Assembly (NCBI GenBank): GCA_009767595.1
Contig: VSDK01011470.1
Location: 283,554-347,553, forward strand
Direction: 5' to 3'
Source of the DNA: Symbiodinium kawagutii
Taxonomy: Eukaryota > Sar > Dinophyceae > Suessiales > Symbiodiniaceae
DNA length: 64,000 nt
The notes beneath the pieces are model-generated. The model was not told the DNA's origin, made no database searches, and was given only the letters and a program-made list of their open reading frames with translations. Both the position numbers and the translations under genes were made by a program. Of this stretch, positions 1 through 11,000 are shown in pieces (positions within the stretch are counted from its first letter, which is position 1; each line of letters begins with the position of its first letter).

Positions 1-327
1 TCCATCATCAAGGAGGTCATGGTGGAGCGTGAGGCGCTGTGGACGGTTGCTGGGCTGCCTGGGTCTGCCCGACCACCTGAGCCGGCTACTGGCCCCAAGG
101 TGAAGATGGCACCGTCTCAGGCACCGGCTATGCCTGACAAGATTGTTACGGCTCTTCGTGACAAGACGCCTCTTTGCCCTGAGTTCCAGGTGGGCAATTG
201 CAAAGTCAAGGGGCGTGAATGCCCGCAGGGAGCCCACAGATGTGGACATCTCTTGCGTGGGGGAAGAGTGTGCGGCAGTTATGGTCACCATGGATCTGCC
301 TGCAACAACAAGCAACGGGCCGCTTGA
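1..327 (+). CDS. Retroelement gag-like fragment with CCCH-type zinc finger (5' partial)
   Basis: The frame is open from base 1, so the true start is outside the window. Near the C-terminus there is a CCCH-like cluster (C-x7-C-x6-C-x4-H) followed by a second Cys/His group (RCGHLL...CGSYGHHGSAC), a nucleic-acid-binding pattern common just upstream of the polymerase in retroelement polyproteins. It ends at TGA 325-327, which is in the same frame as the polyprotein starting at 373. The stop may therefore be a nonsense mutation or a readthrough site rather than a true ORF end. Role is inferred from position and motif only. Confidence 0.6.
   Translation, partial: SIIKEVMVEREALWTVAGLPGSARPPEPATGPKVKMAPSQAPAMPDKIVTALRDKTPLCPEFQVGNCKVKGRECPQGAHRCGHLLRGGRVCGSYGHHGSACNNKQRAA
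325..327 (+). other. In-frame TGA interrupting the retroelement polyprotein
   Basis: The reading frame of the zinc-finger fragment and of the 1203-residue ORF is the same. The 45 bases between the TGA and the next ATG (373) have no further stop. A CGA to TGA change is the CpG deamination transition expected in a methylated genome. Programmed readthrough is the alternative. Confidence 0.75.
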
Positions 328-372
328 AAAAGGGGCGGGTCGCTGTCTGCGGCCGCGCCATCTGATGATACT

Positions 373-3300
373 ATGGTTGAACTACCATCCTCGTTCATTC
401 AGTTTCAACAGATGGTCAACATGGCTGAAGCTCTTCCCTTGGATGACCTGGTTTCGCAACCCCCTGTCATGATGGATTTATTTTCCGGTGAGAATGCACC
501 TTTGGCCCAGGCTTTTTCCTGGTGCGGATGGCAGGTGGTCACTCCCATTGACATTGCACGGGACTCAGATCTTGATGTGTTGAACCCTTCGGTGCAACGA
601 GCTCTTGTTTCTGTTCTACCCCGGGTTACTTTGATGGCTGCAGCATTCTCATGTTCTACCAAGACCCGTGCTAGAGAGAAGAGACCTGGTCCCATGCCAC
701 TGCGTAGTCCTCAACACCCTAGAGGTTTGCCTTCTCTGCAAGGGGATGATCTTATTCGGGTCAACCAGGACAACCTTGCCAGTGATTTTGGATTGGCCAT
801 GCAGGAGTGGCTTATTGACAATGATCGAGCAGTCATTCGAGAGAACCCTTTGAATTCTCTGCACTGGAGCGATCCATGTGAGCTTTATGTCACCCAATGT
901 TGTGAGACTTTTGACTTTGATTACCAAGCTTGTGTCTTTCTGGGGGCCCGCAAGAAGGCTCAACGCTTACGTCATAACATCTCTGAGTTCCAGGTTTTGC
1001 CCCACATGAAGTGTGGACACCTTCATTCAGATTCCGAATGGAACCGCACGGTGAATGGTTTCCCCACTCGCGATGAAGCTGAATACACACCTTCTTTGGT
1101 CTTCACCATTGCCATTGTTTCCACTGCTTGGGCAGTCAAGCATGGCCACCTTGTTGAACCCACCCCTCGATTGCCTCCCGTGTCCACTACAGGTGATGTT
1201 CGCCCTCTGTTGGACTATGATCCGCAGGAGCTTCGGGGCTCCCTGATGGATGCAATGGCTTTGCACCTTGGCCTGCGTTCAGATGCAACTCGTAAGGTGG
1301 GCATCCCGCCAAGGCTGATTGCTGGGGACGTCTTCTCCATGTCTGGGTGTCTCCCAGATGGGCATGTATACATTGGGCCAGGCCATTTCTCCCATCGGTG
1401 GTCGGTGGGTTCGTGGGCCAACCCTTTTGTTGTTGGCAAGGATGGTTCAGCTTTGGAGGTTGTTCTCAAATATGGCCAATGGCTCCAGTCCAACCAGGAG
1501 TTGCTTGCGCAACTGGAGTCTCTTCGTCATCGTGTTCTGGTTTGTGATTGTCCACGTAATCAGCTCTGTCATGGTGATGTCTTATGTTCCTTGCTTTGGC
1601 AGAACGCTCCATCTTCTTCGCGTCCACGTTCATCGGCCTCAGCACCTTCGAGATCCGTGTTGGCCTTGGCTTGTGGTAGTCGCATGGTGCAGGCTATGCC
1701 CGTTGCCTTTCCCCAAGAGGAAGTTGTGAACGCATTTCGGAGTTCGACCTCCTTCCTGGATTGGGGCGACTTCAAGTTTCCTATGGTTGAGGACCTCCTC
1801 ATGGATGACACCTTTCGGCGTTATCGCACTTGGCGACAGTCACGCCCTGATTGGGATGGATCGCCTTCAGGCCCACGTATCATGTCAGCCTCAGAGCGGT
1901 CCTACTTTCGCATGGCGTTGGGTACCCAAACTGGAGCTGCCAGCTCCTCCAAGGCTGCCCCCCCACTGGTCCCTTTTGGTCTTGGTCCAGATCTTCACTT
2001 CGAGTTCGCTTGCTTCTTGGCCAAAGATGGCACTCCTTTTGAAATGGAGCCTTTGGTGGATGATGACCTCTTGTTTGCAGCTGATTGCGCTGCTCAGTGG
2101 GGAGCCCAAGCTCGACCTCAACGTCAACACAGCGTCTCCATCCTGCAAGAACTTGGTCGTCGGTGGCAGCCAGTCACCCAACATCTTCAGAAGTTTCAAG
2201 CTCCCGGTGTTGCTTCGGCTACCACGGGTCGCCATCTTGGTCTGATTGGTCTGTTGGCCATTCTGGTTGATTGGCCTGACCCCACCTTCGTCCAGGACTT
2301 GGTCTTTGGCTTCCCTTCGGTAGGCCATTCCAGACATGTTCCATGTTTTGCTCCTCAAGCTGCTGAGTGGGTGTCCCCTGATGACATCTGGGCCACTGCT
2401 TATGCCGATGCTGAACGTATTGTTGGCCAGTTGCGACCTTCGGAGTTTGACGATGCTATCATGGAGGCTGGTTCCAAGGATGAAGCATTGGGCTTCTGTT
2501 CTCCTCCCATGACTTGGGATGACCTTGCTGGTCTGGGACGTCCTTTCAGACTGATCCGGCGGTTTTGCATCCAGCAACCTAGCGGCAAACTTCGTGTCAT
2601 CGATGATGCCGCCGATGGAGGTCAGTCTTCATTGAGCCGTGATTCAAACAAGCTCGACCTTTGCACTGCAATCCAGCCTGGATTGCATGTCCGACTTTTG
2701 TGGCAGGCATTCCAACGATATCATCCTGGCTGGTTCAACGGTGACGCCTTCGAGACAGGAGGGGAGGACCTACCAAACGCATATCGCCACGTTCCAATGT
2801 TGCCATCACAGTCCTGGGCATGTGTGGTGACCTACATGAACCCACACACTTTGTGCGCAGAGTTCCGACTTTACCATGGGGCCCTGTTCGGGCTCCCGTT
2901 GGCAGTGACGAGCTTTAACCGGTTCCCCAGGCTCCTTCAATGTCTTTTTAGGCGTTTGGGTGCCTGCGTGGCCTCCTTGTATTTTGACGACCTGACGATC
3001 CAGGATGTCGGCTCATCACGTGGCTCTGGTCAGTTTTTCTGTTGCTCATTGGCATCTTTGTTGGGCTCACCGTTCTCTAGTGACAAAAGCCAACCAATGA
3101 GCCCCTCCAGTGATTTTCTTGGTCTTGTTCACTATGTTGGCGATGCCGTGCAATGTGGTGGTACTACCTTTTGGGTTCGAGATCGCCTTGTTGACAAAGT
3201 ACTTGGCTTCATTCGCGTGGCTCGTGACACCAACGCCTTGCATCCTGGCACTGCCTCCAAGCTCTTTGGCTGCCTGACTTTTGTCGGACACGGCTGTTGG

Positions 3301-3984
3301 GGCAAGTTTGGACGCTCAGGGCTGACTGCCCTCCAGGATCGACAATTATCTTTTGGACAAGATCATTCACTGACAACAGATCTCCATCAATGCTTTGACA
3401 TGATTGAAGGTTTGTTTCGTCTTCGTCCTCAACGACTTTTCAGTTTGCAGCCCAGCTCGTTCCCTCGATTTGTTATCGCTTCTGATGCTGCTCAAGATGG
3501 CCCCCAACAAGGTTCCGCCGGTGCTCTGGTTGTCCTCCCGTCTGGCCAACGCGTTGCTCTTGTTTTGGATGACGTGGTGAGCCTTTTCCAGCTTTGGGAC
3601 GACCAACCAGCAAAGATTGCCCAGCTCGAACTCTATATGGTTTTGCAGACCTTCGTGGTGTTGTGCTCTCAGTTGCGGGGATACCATGGTTTCTTTTATG
3701 TTGATAACGTGGCTGCTTTGATGACTCTCATCCGTGGCCGTACTTCCACACTTGAGTTAGATACTATGGTTGGTGTGATTCACTCCGTTCTGGCTGCTAT
3801 TGGCTGCATGCCTTATTTTGAGTGGGTTGCTTCTGGTGACAATTGGAGTGATGGTGTGTCCCGCAAGGGTGATTCAGATGAGTGGCTGCTTCGTCATAAC
3901 TTTGAAGTTTACCATTGTACACCTTTCACTTTCCTGTTTCAGTTGCCTACCATTGTCTTGATTCAGATTTTCCAGTTTCTTTGA
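373..3984 (+). CDS. Retroelement polyprotein: C5-MTase-like, DUF4326, reverse transcriptase, RNase H
   Basis: This is a 1203-residue ORF. Residues ~35-160 resemble a cytosine-C5 methyltransferase: motif I DLFSGEN (35-41), a motif IV-like FSCSTKTRAR (92-101) in which the usual PPC is FSC, and a motif VI-like ENP (157-159). Residues ~332-410 match DUF4326, with VYIGPG, WANPF (348-352) and CDCPRNQLCHGDVL (391-404). Reverse transcriptase follows: motif A EDLPNAYRHV (D799), motif B GLPLA (830-834) and the catalytic YFDD (870-873). RNase H has ASDAAQD (D1038), E1086, YVDN (D1111) and DNWSDGVSR (D1156/D1160). Copying of element RNA is the known role of the RT/RH part. The methyltransferase part may be inactive because both motif IV prolines are missing. 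No integrase or recombinase is visible in the ORF. The codon before residue 1 continues open back to the TGA at 325. Confidence 0.88.
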   Translation: MVELPSSFIQFQQMVNMAEALPLDDLVSQPPVMMDLFSGENAPLAQAFSWCGWQVVTPIDIARDSDLDVLNPSVQRALVSVLPRVTLMAAAFSCSTKTRAREKRPGPMPLRSPQHPRGLPSLQGDDLIRVNQDNLASDFGLAMQEWLIDNDRAVIRENPLNSLHWSDPCELYVTQCCETFDFDYQACVFLGARKKAQRLRHNISEFQVLPHMKCGHLHSDSEWNRTVNGFPTRDEAEYTPSLVFTIAIVSTAWAVKHGHLVEPTPRLPPVSTTGDVRPLLDYDPQELRGSLMDAMALHLGLRSDATRKVGIPPRLIAGDVFSMSGCLPDGHVYIGPGHFSHRWSVGSWANPFVVGKDGSALEVVLKYGQWLQSNQELLAQLESLRHRVLVCDCPRNQLCHGDVLCSLLWQNAPSSSRPRSSASAPSRSVLALACGSRMVQAMPVAFPQEEVVNAFRSSTSFLDWGDFKFPMVEDLLMDDTFRRYRTWRQSRPDWDGSPSGPRIMSASERSYFRMALGTQTGAASSSKAAPPLVPFGLGPDLHFEFACFLAKDGTPFEMEPLVDDDLLFAADCAAQWGAQARPQRQHSVSILQELGRRWQPVTQHLQKFQAPGVASATTGRHLGLIGLLAILVDWPDPTFVQDLVFGFPSVGHSRHVPCFAPQAAEWVSPDDIWATAYADAERIVGQLRPSEFDDAIMEAGSKDEALGFCSPPMTWDDLAGLGRPFRLIRRFCIQQPSGKLRVIDDAADGGQSSLSRDSNKLDLCTAIQPGLHVRLLWQAFQRYHPGWFNGDAFETGGEDLPNAYRHVPMLPSQSWACVVTYMNPHTLCAEFRLYHGALFGLPLAVTSFNRFPRLLQCLFRRLGACVASLYFDDLTIQDVGSSRGSGQFFCCSLASLLGSPFSSDKSQPMSPSSDFLGLVHYVGDAVQCGGTTFWVRDRLVDKVLGFIRVARDTNALHPGTASKLFGCLTFVGHGCWGKFGRSGLTALQDRQLSFGQDHSLTTDLHQCFDMIEGLFRLRPQRLFSLQPSSFPRFVIASDAAQDGPQQGSAGALVVLPSGQRVALVLDDVVSLFQLWDDQPAKIAQLELYMVLQTFVVLCSQLRGYHGFFYVDNVAALMTLIRGRTSTLELDTMVGVIHSVLAAIGCMPYFEWVASGDNWSDGVSRKGDSDEWLLRHNFEVYHCTPFTFLFQLPTIVLIQIFQFL

Positions 3985-4004
3985 GTGCTTTGGGATGAAT
4001 GCAT

Positions 4005-4206
4005 TGGGATAGTTGGCTACATCGATATGCAGGTAGTCGGTCGGTGTACCGTTGGTCTGATCGACCTGTCAGAAAGACATTTGGTCTGTATGACCAATAT
4101 GACCCAAAGCACGTACAGAACAGCTGACTGCTTAATCTGATCAAGTGAATTTACTTATCGATTGGAGGAGAAAAAGAATCTGCCTGTGCACCAAGCTTTG
4201 AAAACA
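4005..4206 (+). repeat. 3' direct repeat, copy 1
   Basis: It begins 20 bp after the polyprotein stop and is repeated at 4615-4816 with one mismatch seen by eye (C at 4191, T at 4801). Near-identity implies a recent duplication or maintenance by the element's replication. Confidence 0.9.
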
Positions 4207-4614
4207 TTATGCGCTTTAAGGTTCGGCAGGTATGGTGAAGTGTCATTGTTTTCACAAGTCTTATGCTACAGCATCATTTGATGTTTTGGCTCAAGATCCA
4301 AAAAGGCCTAGTACAGGTCTAGCACAGTCTGTGCTCTGTGGGACTCACAGATCTTTTTTCTTTGCCACCCTTCCCACCCAGGACCTCCGTGAGGTATCCT
4401 CCGGTGTGGATTAACTCTGTGACGACAGAGGGAGTGGTGGTTTTCGGCCGTTGGCTGCGCCTACCTGCATATCTCCCCTCGCCGGTGTGCCATGCTTTGC
4501 ATGCGTCTGGAGGGCCGTCCAAGTCGGTGTACTTGTTCCATCATGGTATGTTGGAATTCTGGAGTCGGTGCACTTCTTTCCCATCAGTCTGATGGCCGTT
4601 CAGTTTCCTCCAGC
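4207..4614 (+). other. Retroelement 3' unique segment between direct repeats
   Basis: This is 408 bp lying between the two repeat copies. It has no convincing protein. It contains a 12-nt match to the end of the dinoflagellate spliced leader at 4284-4295. If the element is DIRS/Ngaro-like this would be the A2 segment, identical to the 5' end of the element outside the window. Confidence 0.45.
4284..4295 (+). other. Possible relic of dinoflagellate spliced leader
   Basis: TTTTGGCTCAAG equals the last 12 nt of the conserved 22-nt dinoflagellate spliced leader. The base before it is G where the leader has A. Relic leaders in genomic DNA are known to mark reverse-transcribed trans-spliced mRNAs. 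A chance 12-mer match is possible but unlikely in a window this size (about 1 in 100 on both strands). Confidence 0.4.
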
Positions 4615-4816
4615 TGGGATAGTTGGCTACATCGATATGCAGGTAGTCGGTCGGTGTACCGTTGGTCTGATCGACCTGTCAGAAAGACATTTGGTCTGTA
4701 TGACCAATATGACCCAAAGCACGTACAGAACAGCTGACTGCTTAATCTGATCAAGTGAATTTACTTATCGATTGGAGGAGAAAAAGAATCTGCCTGTGCA
4801 TCAAGCTTTGAAAACA
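4615..4816 (+). repeat. 3' direct repeat, copy 2
   Basis: Second copy of the 4005-4206 repeat, offset 610 bp. The homology stops in an A-rich stretch (aaaacaataaag), a possible end of the element. Confidence 0.9.
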
Positions 4817-4884
4817 ATAAAGTAAACAACAAGATAGAAAACACAACATCAGAACAATACCAGAAACAATACCAGGGGGTATAT

Positions 4885-4983
4885 GGTGGTTTCTTAAAAG
4901 AGGATACCCAAAATTTGTGCGTTTAATACTATAAACAACCATTATTGGATGATTTGGGGTACCCCCTATTTGAGAAACCACCC
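4885..4983 (+). mobile_element. Palindromic short element, family 1 (99 bp)
   Basis: It starts GGTGGTTTCTTAAAAG and ends with the inverted equivalent, CCCCCTATTTGAGAAACCACC, around an AT-rich core containing TTGGATGATTTGGGG. Terminal inverted repeats, small size and no ORF are MITE-like. This copy sits just 3' of the retroelement. Confidence 0.7.
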
Positions 4984-5052
4984 TATACAGCACAACAAAA
5001 ACGAAGAAATATCCACTGGTTGTGATTGATTTCTGAGCTTGGGCGCTCTCAG

Positions 5053-8000
5053 GACTGGGCTGCCACCATGAACCGCTTCTACACCAAAACCCACCGGGAG
5101 GCGCCAAGTGCTCCAGCGAGTCGGTGACTTCAAGATCGGTTGCAGGTGACGAGAATGCGTGAATAGGGAAGAGAATGGAATGGATGCTTGAATAAGATTA
5201 GAATAGAATACAAATTAGAATAGATGCTAATGCTAATAGAATAAGAATACAAAAGGAAAGAATAGAGAATAGAACAGAGAGAATTGGTAGAAAAGAATAT
5301 AACAGAGAAGAGAACAGAATAGATAAGAGAAGAGTAGAGAGAAGGCATAGAATTGGTAGACATAGTCGTATATGGATGAGTCCTTTGTGCGGTTGGTGTG
5401 CTTCTTCGATTGTGCCTGGCCTCGTTCCGGTATCCAATACGTATTCTTGCCAGTAAGTACCAGGTTTGTTGCTTATCACAGCGATGCTTCCTGTATCCCA
5501 AAGGCTGCAAAGTTCGGCCACAACGCTCTGGGAGTTCACAGCCTTGACGGGGATGACAATGAAATCCCACAGGAGCCTGTAGAACCGATTCAATGAGAGC
5601 GGCCATATCAAGAAATCCGCTAGCGGAATCAAAGGGTGAGCGCACGACAGATCATTCTCGCCAATGTGGAACAGTGTCAAGAATACCCAAGCCGTCGTGT
5701 TGGTTAGTTGACACAGGCTCCTTGGGGTTAAGGTATTGATCGGCCATCCGTGGCATGTACCAACTAGTCTAATGGCCATTGACAAGCAACCAACCCGTGA
5801 CCATCCCCATAAGCAGCATGTAGTGACCATTGTCGATAAAATAAGCATTATGGAATCGGCATCCATGATTTAGATTGATTTGGCAGTTGATTTTATAGTG
5901 CCGCTGGTTGGTCAATAAACAGACTGGTTTTTGGAAGTTGGTTTCTGGGGCGATGGAAAGACCAGGCTTATGCTCGGTTGCAAAACGGGTCGGTTGGTCC
6001 ATTGATAGTTGATGATAGTTGTTGGTTGGCTATTGATGGTTGGTTAGTTTCTTAAGAATGGTTGGTTGGTCGGTTGCATGATTGCTTGGCTGGTTCTGGT
6101 TGGTAACCATCCAACGTGGTGGATGCTCAGAAGGGGCGACCCGTCCAGTGTTATGCTTCAAGCCCTTCAAGCCCCTGCTGCAGCCATCATGGTAGTGATA
6201 CTAAGCCTATAGCTGGAAGGATTGGGACGGTCAGCTCTTAATGAACTACCATCCCTCCTTTGGCGAGTTTATTAGCTGGTGATTGAACTTCCAAAGTGCG
6301 GAGAGTTTTGGAACGATTTGGATCTCCCGCTGCAACATCATGATTCGCCGATTGATCATCAGCAATGATCATTTGAGGTTTGTTATTCTTGCCTATTGAT
6401 GATTGGCAATCTGGTAATCGTTACTTCTGATTGTACGTATGATCATTATTAGCCATTCTTGTTACATGTTGCTCGACCTCGAACCATTTTTCACCGATTC
6501 TGAAGCATCGAACACCGATTAACTAAGGCTTATCATCAATGACAATCATGCTTCACCACTGCTAATCAAATGTAGATGGGAAATTGTGGGAAATGATTGC
6601 CAGTTATTAACCACTCCGTTCAAATTGAATCCAAACCCAGTGGTCATTATTTAATGGATATGATTGGCGGTTAATTCATGGACATATCTCTAATCATAAT
6701 TGGGTATCGATAATGGATAATCATTGACGTACCAGTACCATGGATTAGTGGATGATGTGGATATCATTGATGCATGTAGCCATTGTCGCTTGTGGTTAAT
6801 TGGATGATTTGATTTGGGGACCCCATCATGACTTAAGAAACTCCAACCTGTGGCGGTTCCGGAGCCTGCACTCAGAGAGCAGCGACAGGTGCACTCCATG
6901 TGGGGCTTCTTGGCATCCACCCATCGCGTGTGGCTCGTGCCATCCCGGCGTGTTCACCCATCTGTGGTTCAAGGATCGTCATGACCCATTGCTTGAACAG
7001 AAGTATAAGACGATATAATGATGTAAGCATGTAAATCGTATTGAAAATAGGCAAGGAACTGTAAGCAAATTTTGATTGTACACAAGAATTATGATAGTTG
7101 ACAGTGGAACATATTTCTTGGATCCTCAGGGGATTGTCATCGTCGACCAGTGTAAACCATGTTTTGTCAACACTGCTTAGATGAAGGCTTTTAAGATGGA
7201 TTTTGCCTTGTCCAATCAAGATGGACTGACAACACAATGATGAACTTTTCAACAAACGAATCTTAATCATTGTCAACCATTGCTGAGAGACCACTACAAC
7301 AACAAATTGACAGTCGTTCACCACATTTTCTCACTATTAATCAACTATACTCAATAATAATCATCTTACAAACAACTATTTATCTACAACCGTTCAGTAA
7401 TTTCTGTCAACTATTTGAGAAAGTCAGGATAACTCCTACAGTGCAGGGCCCAGGGCTCTTCAGCCTGTCAAGCCGAACCATTCGAGGGATGGGGTCACAC
7501 CCTGAACGACACCAGAAATGAGTGACTGGGATGAAGTTGAAGGGTTGCCTTCGCTGCATGTCATGAACACGAATAGTTTTGGATGTGGCTATGGGTCAAT
7601 ATTATCCATCCAAAATTGGGTAGATGGACATCATAAATAGTAATAGCTCATCACGATACTACTTCGGAAACATGGGCTGTCATAGACCACTAGAGAATAA
7701 TTACCCATATAATTAGGGTACTGCAAGTGGTCACCACTAGATAGTACCGCCAGATATTACCCACATGGCTGTGAGTCAAAACTCTGTACCCCTGGTTCCC
7801 CATCATTAACCATTATTTTGCCTTATTATTGTTGGTTATTATCCCCATTATTGCTTGGTTAATATTGACCCATGGCCACATTGGCTTAGTCACCCAAAGT
7901 GGCTCAGTGGGTTCCCCAATCGGAACGTTTCGACGCCAGGCATGCCTTGCTCTTTGTCCTGGGTTTGACTTTTGCGCCACTTGGCATTGTGGAAGAGCCT

Positions 8001-11000
8001 GCTAGGTGCCCCATAGAGGTTAATGATGGGTGGCAAATAATGGTTGGGGTTTATATTATGTCGTGGTTGGATATGGTTGGTTCATATCTATTGATTATAG
8101 CATATTAATATAGCGGTAAAACTTGTTGGTATAACCATAATTGTTGTTGGCATATAATTGCTGATTATAACTTAACACATTACAACGGTTGATGAAAACA
8201 GTTGGTTATAAGGTTTGATGATAACGATCAATGATAATTACTGGTGGATGCTAGCGGTTCGTAACCAATATGTTCAATCAATCTGGTAGCAGTGCTTCAT
8301 CACACTAGGTATCACTAGCTTGTTTGATAATAATGTCACCAGTAGTCTGGTCGATCTTGCGAAGCCAAGCATGTTTGAACAAGTCTTCCTCCAAGATGAG
8401 GTGACCATCCAGCATAGGTTTCAGCGTAGCTCCCACGTTGGATGTCATAACCTCAGCACCTGCCGTTCTCAGGGTGCAGAACCCTGACCACATAGACTTC
8501 GGGCACGAAACACCGGCTGGACTTAGCGGCGGCAGCGGCAGATGGACTGTGCGCTGTAGGACCAGCTCTAGGGCTGATCCCCTGACGATCATTGCTGCGA
8601 TGGTAGGAAGTCTTGGACAAGCTCAGTGGTGGGCAGCCACAGCAGCTGGTGTTGTGGAGAGCCGACCTACATGGATCCGTCCAAGTTGTGCCAGGTGGCC
8701 TTGTTGGGAAACACCTTCGACACCCGAGTGGCAGCTGTTGGGCTGCTGGTGTTGGAACCTGAGATTGAGAAGGGGGGTGGCAAGTCGCGCACTTCATGGT
8801 GGTGAAACGGGGTTTTCTTCATGGGCTACCCCCAGTGTTCATCCATTTGATTAAGCATTTATAGTGAGAAACCAACCATAACTTTGGGGGGTTCACTACT
8901 TTGTTTTGAGAAACCACTAAATAGTTTCGAATACTGGTTTTATCATGACTTGATGGTGATGAATATTGTTTCAGTGATGGCTTAAGAATGGTGATGGTGA
9001 CTGATACTGTTTTGATGAGGGTTTGATGGTGGTTGACGGGGGTTAATCAACAGCGGTTCATAATTCAAAAGTATGCATACTGTAGATATGCATCTGAAGG
9101 CAATCATATTTGCGTGGCCAAATTTTCGGCACACTTGTGTTTTTTGTTGGGTGTGAGGAAGCAGCAACACTGTAAAGGTGACTCAGCTTTGAGGGAAAAC
9201 CATAGATCACTATCACTTATATCGATAAGCATTATTATACACCTAACCATGATTAAGCATTTAACCATGGCCTCATCACTATTGATTAGTCAGCATGATT
9301 CATAAGCCTTTGGAATAATAGGGGTCATAGATGATATGAACCGTTATTATTCCAAGCCTTAGACTTATCATTGTCCGAAGGATAATTTTCCCAGATTTCA
9401 ATGTGAACCAAATGAATAGACAGCAAACATGTTCCCGCAATTTCAATGCGAACTTTTTAACATGATAATTTTCCAAATCCTACCTGGTCGGATCATCTGC
9501 GCCAAGGCCGTTGCATGCCATTCTTTGGGGCTTTGCTCGGTATCACACCACAGGATCAACCGTTTGCCGCAGGCACGGTCACGGGATCCTGATAGCCGGA
9601 GCTCCCCAGCAGATAAATATAGGCTGCTATCATGCTTTCATGACTGTGAAATATATTGAAATAATATTTATCTGCTGGGTAGCTCCTATAGGCTGCTACT
9701 GTTACATATAGACTGTGAAATAATAGTTGCAATCAAATCTTGTCGCGACATGTACAGACCATTTGCATGACTGATCAAGAATTGATGCTGTTTTCATGGT
9801 GGTGAATGGTGATGAATCAATACGAATCATGGTTTCATGTTGGTTCATGGTGTTGAATGATGGTCTAACAGTGGTTCATACTGCAATACTAATTTCATGA
9901 TGATGGCTACTCATAGCAGCTAAGCTCCTGTTTGTGCACATCGAAGCACCGCAGAGAATGACTTGCTACCACGCAGTCATTGCCTTTGGCCCATCGTGGC
10001 GCAGCAGGATCTACGGGGCCGGCTGCATGTTTGCTGGTCGGGTGCCCAGGATCTGCTAGCTGTGGCAACAATTGCAGTGGGCCCTGCCGGACCTCAGAAT
10101 GCCAGAGTATATTTCAGATTAGGTCTGCTCCTCGATGCGCCACTTATAGATAAGATATGATAGAATGCCAGATAGAATGTCAGAATATATTCCACATAGA
10201 ATGGCAGAAAAATATGAGAAATAGCTCGTTTGTAATAACAGCAGAACAGAGTTTTGCAATTTGCTGTGAGACCATCCCTGCATACGGTGTTGAACTTGTA
10301 GCATGCCTGTCATTTGTACAATAAAGTTTGCCACTTGCTTCCAGAACATGGAGGGATGGAAATATCATGGTGGGGATCACTCGAAGTACAGCAATTTATA
10401 TAGGTTTCAGATATGATATATTTAATGATATATAATCTAAACCAAACATAACTGACCAATCCACCAAGTGCTTTGAGGATCTTTGGTTCTAAAGCGATGT
10501 TGATTCGCAAATCCCCTTCTTCCCCCCAATGCTAAGCCCACTGGCGCCCTTGCTAGGTGGGGAATGCAAACGCCAACATATTGACCCTGTAGGGACCAGG
10601 GGGTTCCGGCCAGGAGGGAAGGAATAAATCCGCAGAAGTAATAGTGTCAATAGCACTGCCAAATTATTCTGTGGTAAACCACTACTAAATTCATGATTAC
10701 TCTTTGACCAGAATCTAACAATGTGTAACAATTATCATCGGCTCACTATTGTGATTTTTGATTATTTTTCAATCCACCCCAAAACGTTGACACCTTAAAT
10801 CAAACATTAAATCTAACCCAATGTGGACGAGTGGAGTGAAACTTGCTTAGACCTCGGAGTGTTGCTTTGCATGCGGAAAAAACAATAAATCCACCCTGAC
10901 GGTTAGTTACTATAAGGCTTGTTGCCATATCAACTAATTATTAAATAAATCTAACCTCATATCATAATTAGATTTACTTCACCCAAATATAGTTACTGAT

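Larger units (their letters stand above)
1..4816 (+). mobile_element. Retrotransposon, 5' end truncated by window edge
   Basis: The element runs from the window edge through a zinc-finger coding fragment, a reverse transcriptase/RNase H polyprotein and a 3' tail with two copies of a ~202-bp direct repeat 610 bp apart. The repeat pair lying wholly downstream of the ORF, with ~400 bp of unique sequence between, resembles the B1-A2-B2 split-repeat arrangement of DIRS/Ngaro tyrosine-recombinase elements, but I see no tyrosine recombinase ORF and the 5' end, where an A1 copy should be, lies outside the window. An ordinary LTR element with a damaged 3' end is the alternative. The element lies upstream of, or inside an intron of, the gene that starts at 5053. 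Confidence 0.8.

Noticed and set aside
405-3687. Several minus-strand and other-frame ORFs within 405-3687, up to 228 residues
   Set aside because: They are antisense or shifted shadows of the 1203-residue retroelement ORF, whose RT and RNase H motifs fix the real frame.
5198-5866. Minus-strand 222-residue ORF
   Set aside because: Half of it is a GAATAG-type purine repeat read as Leu/Ile/Ser, with no domain.
8305-8592. Minus-strand ORF that looked protein-like
   Set aside because: It is antisense to plus-strand blocks at 8473-8602 that fit the phase chain better. Not certain.
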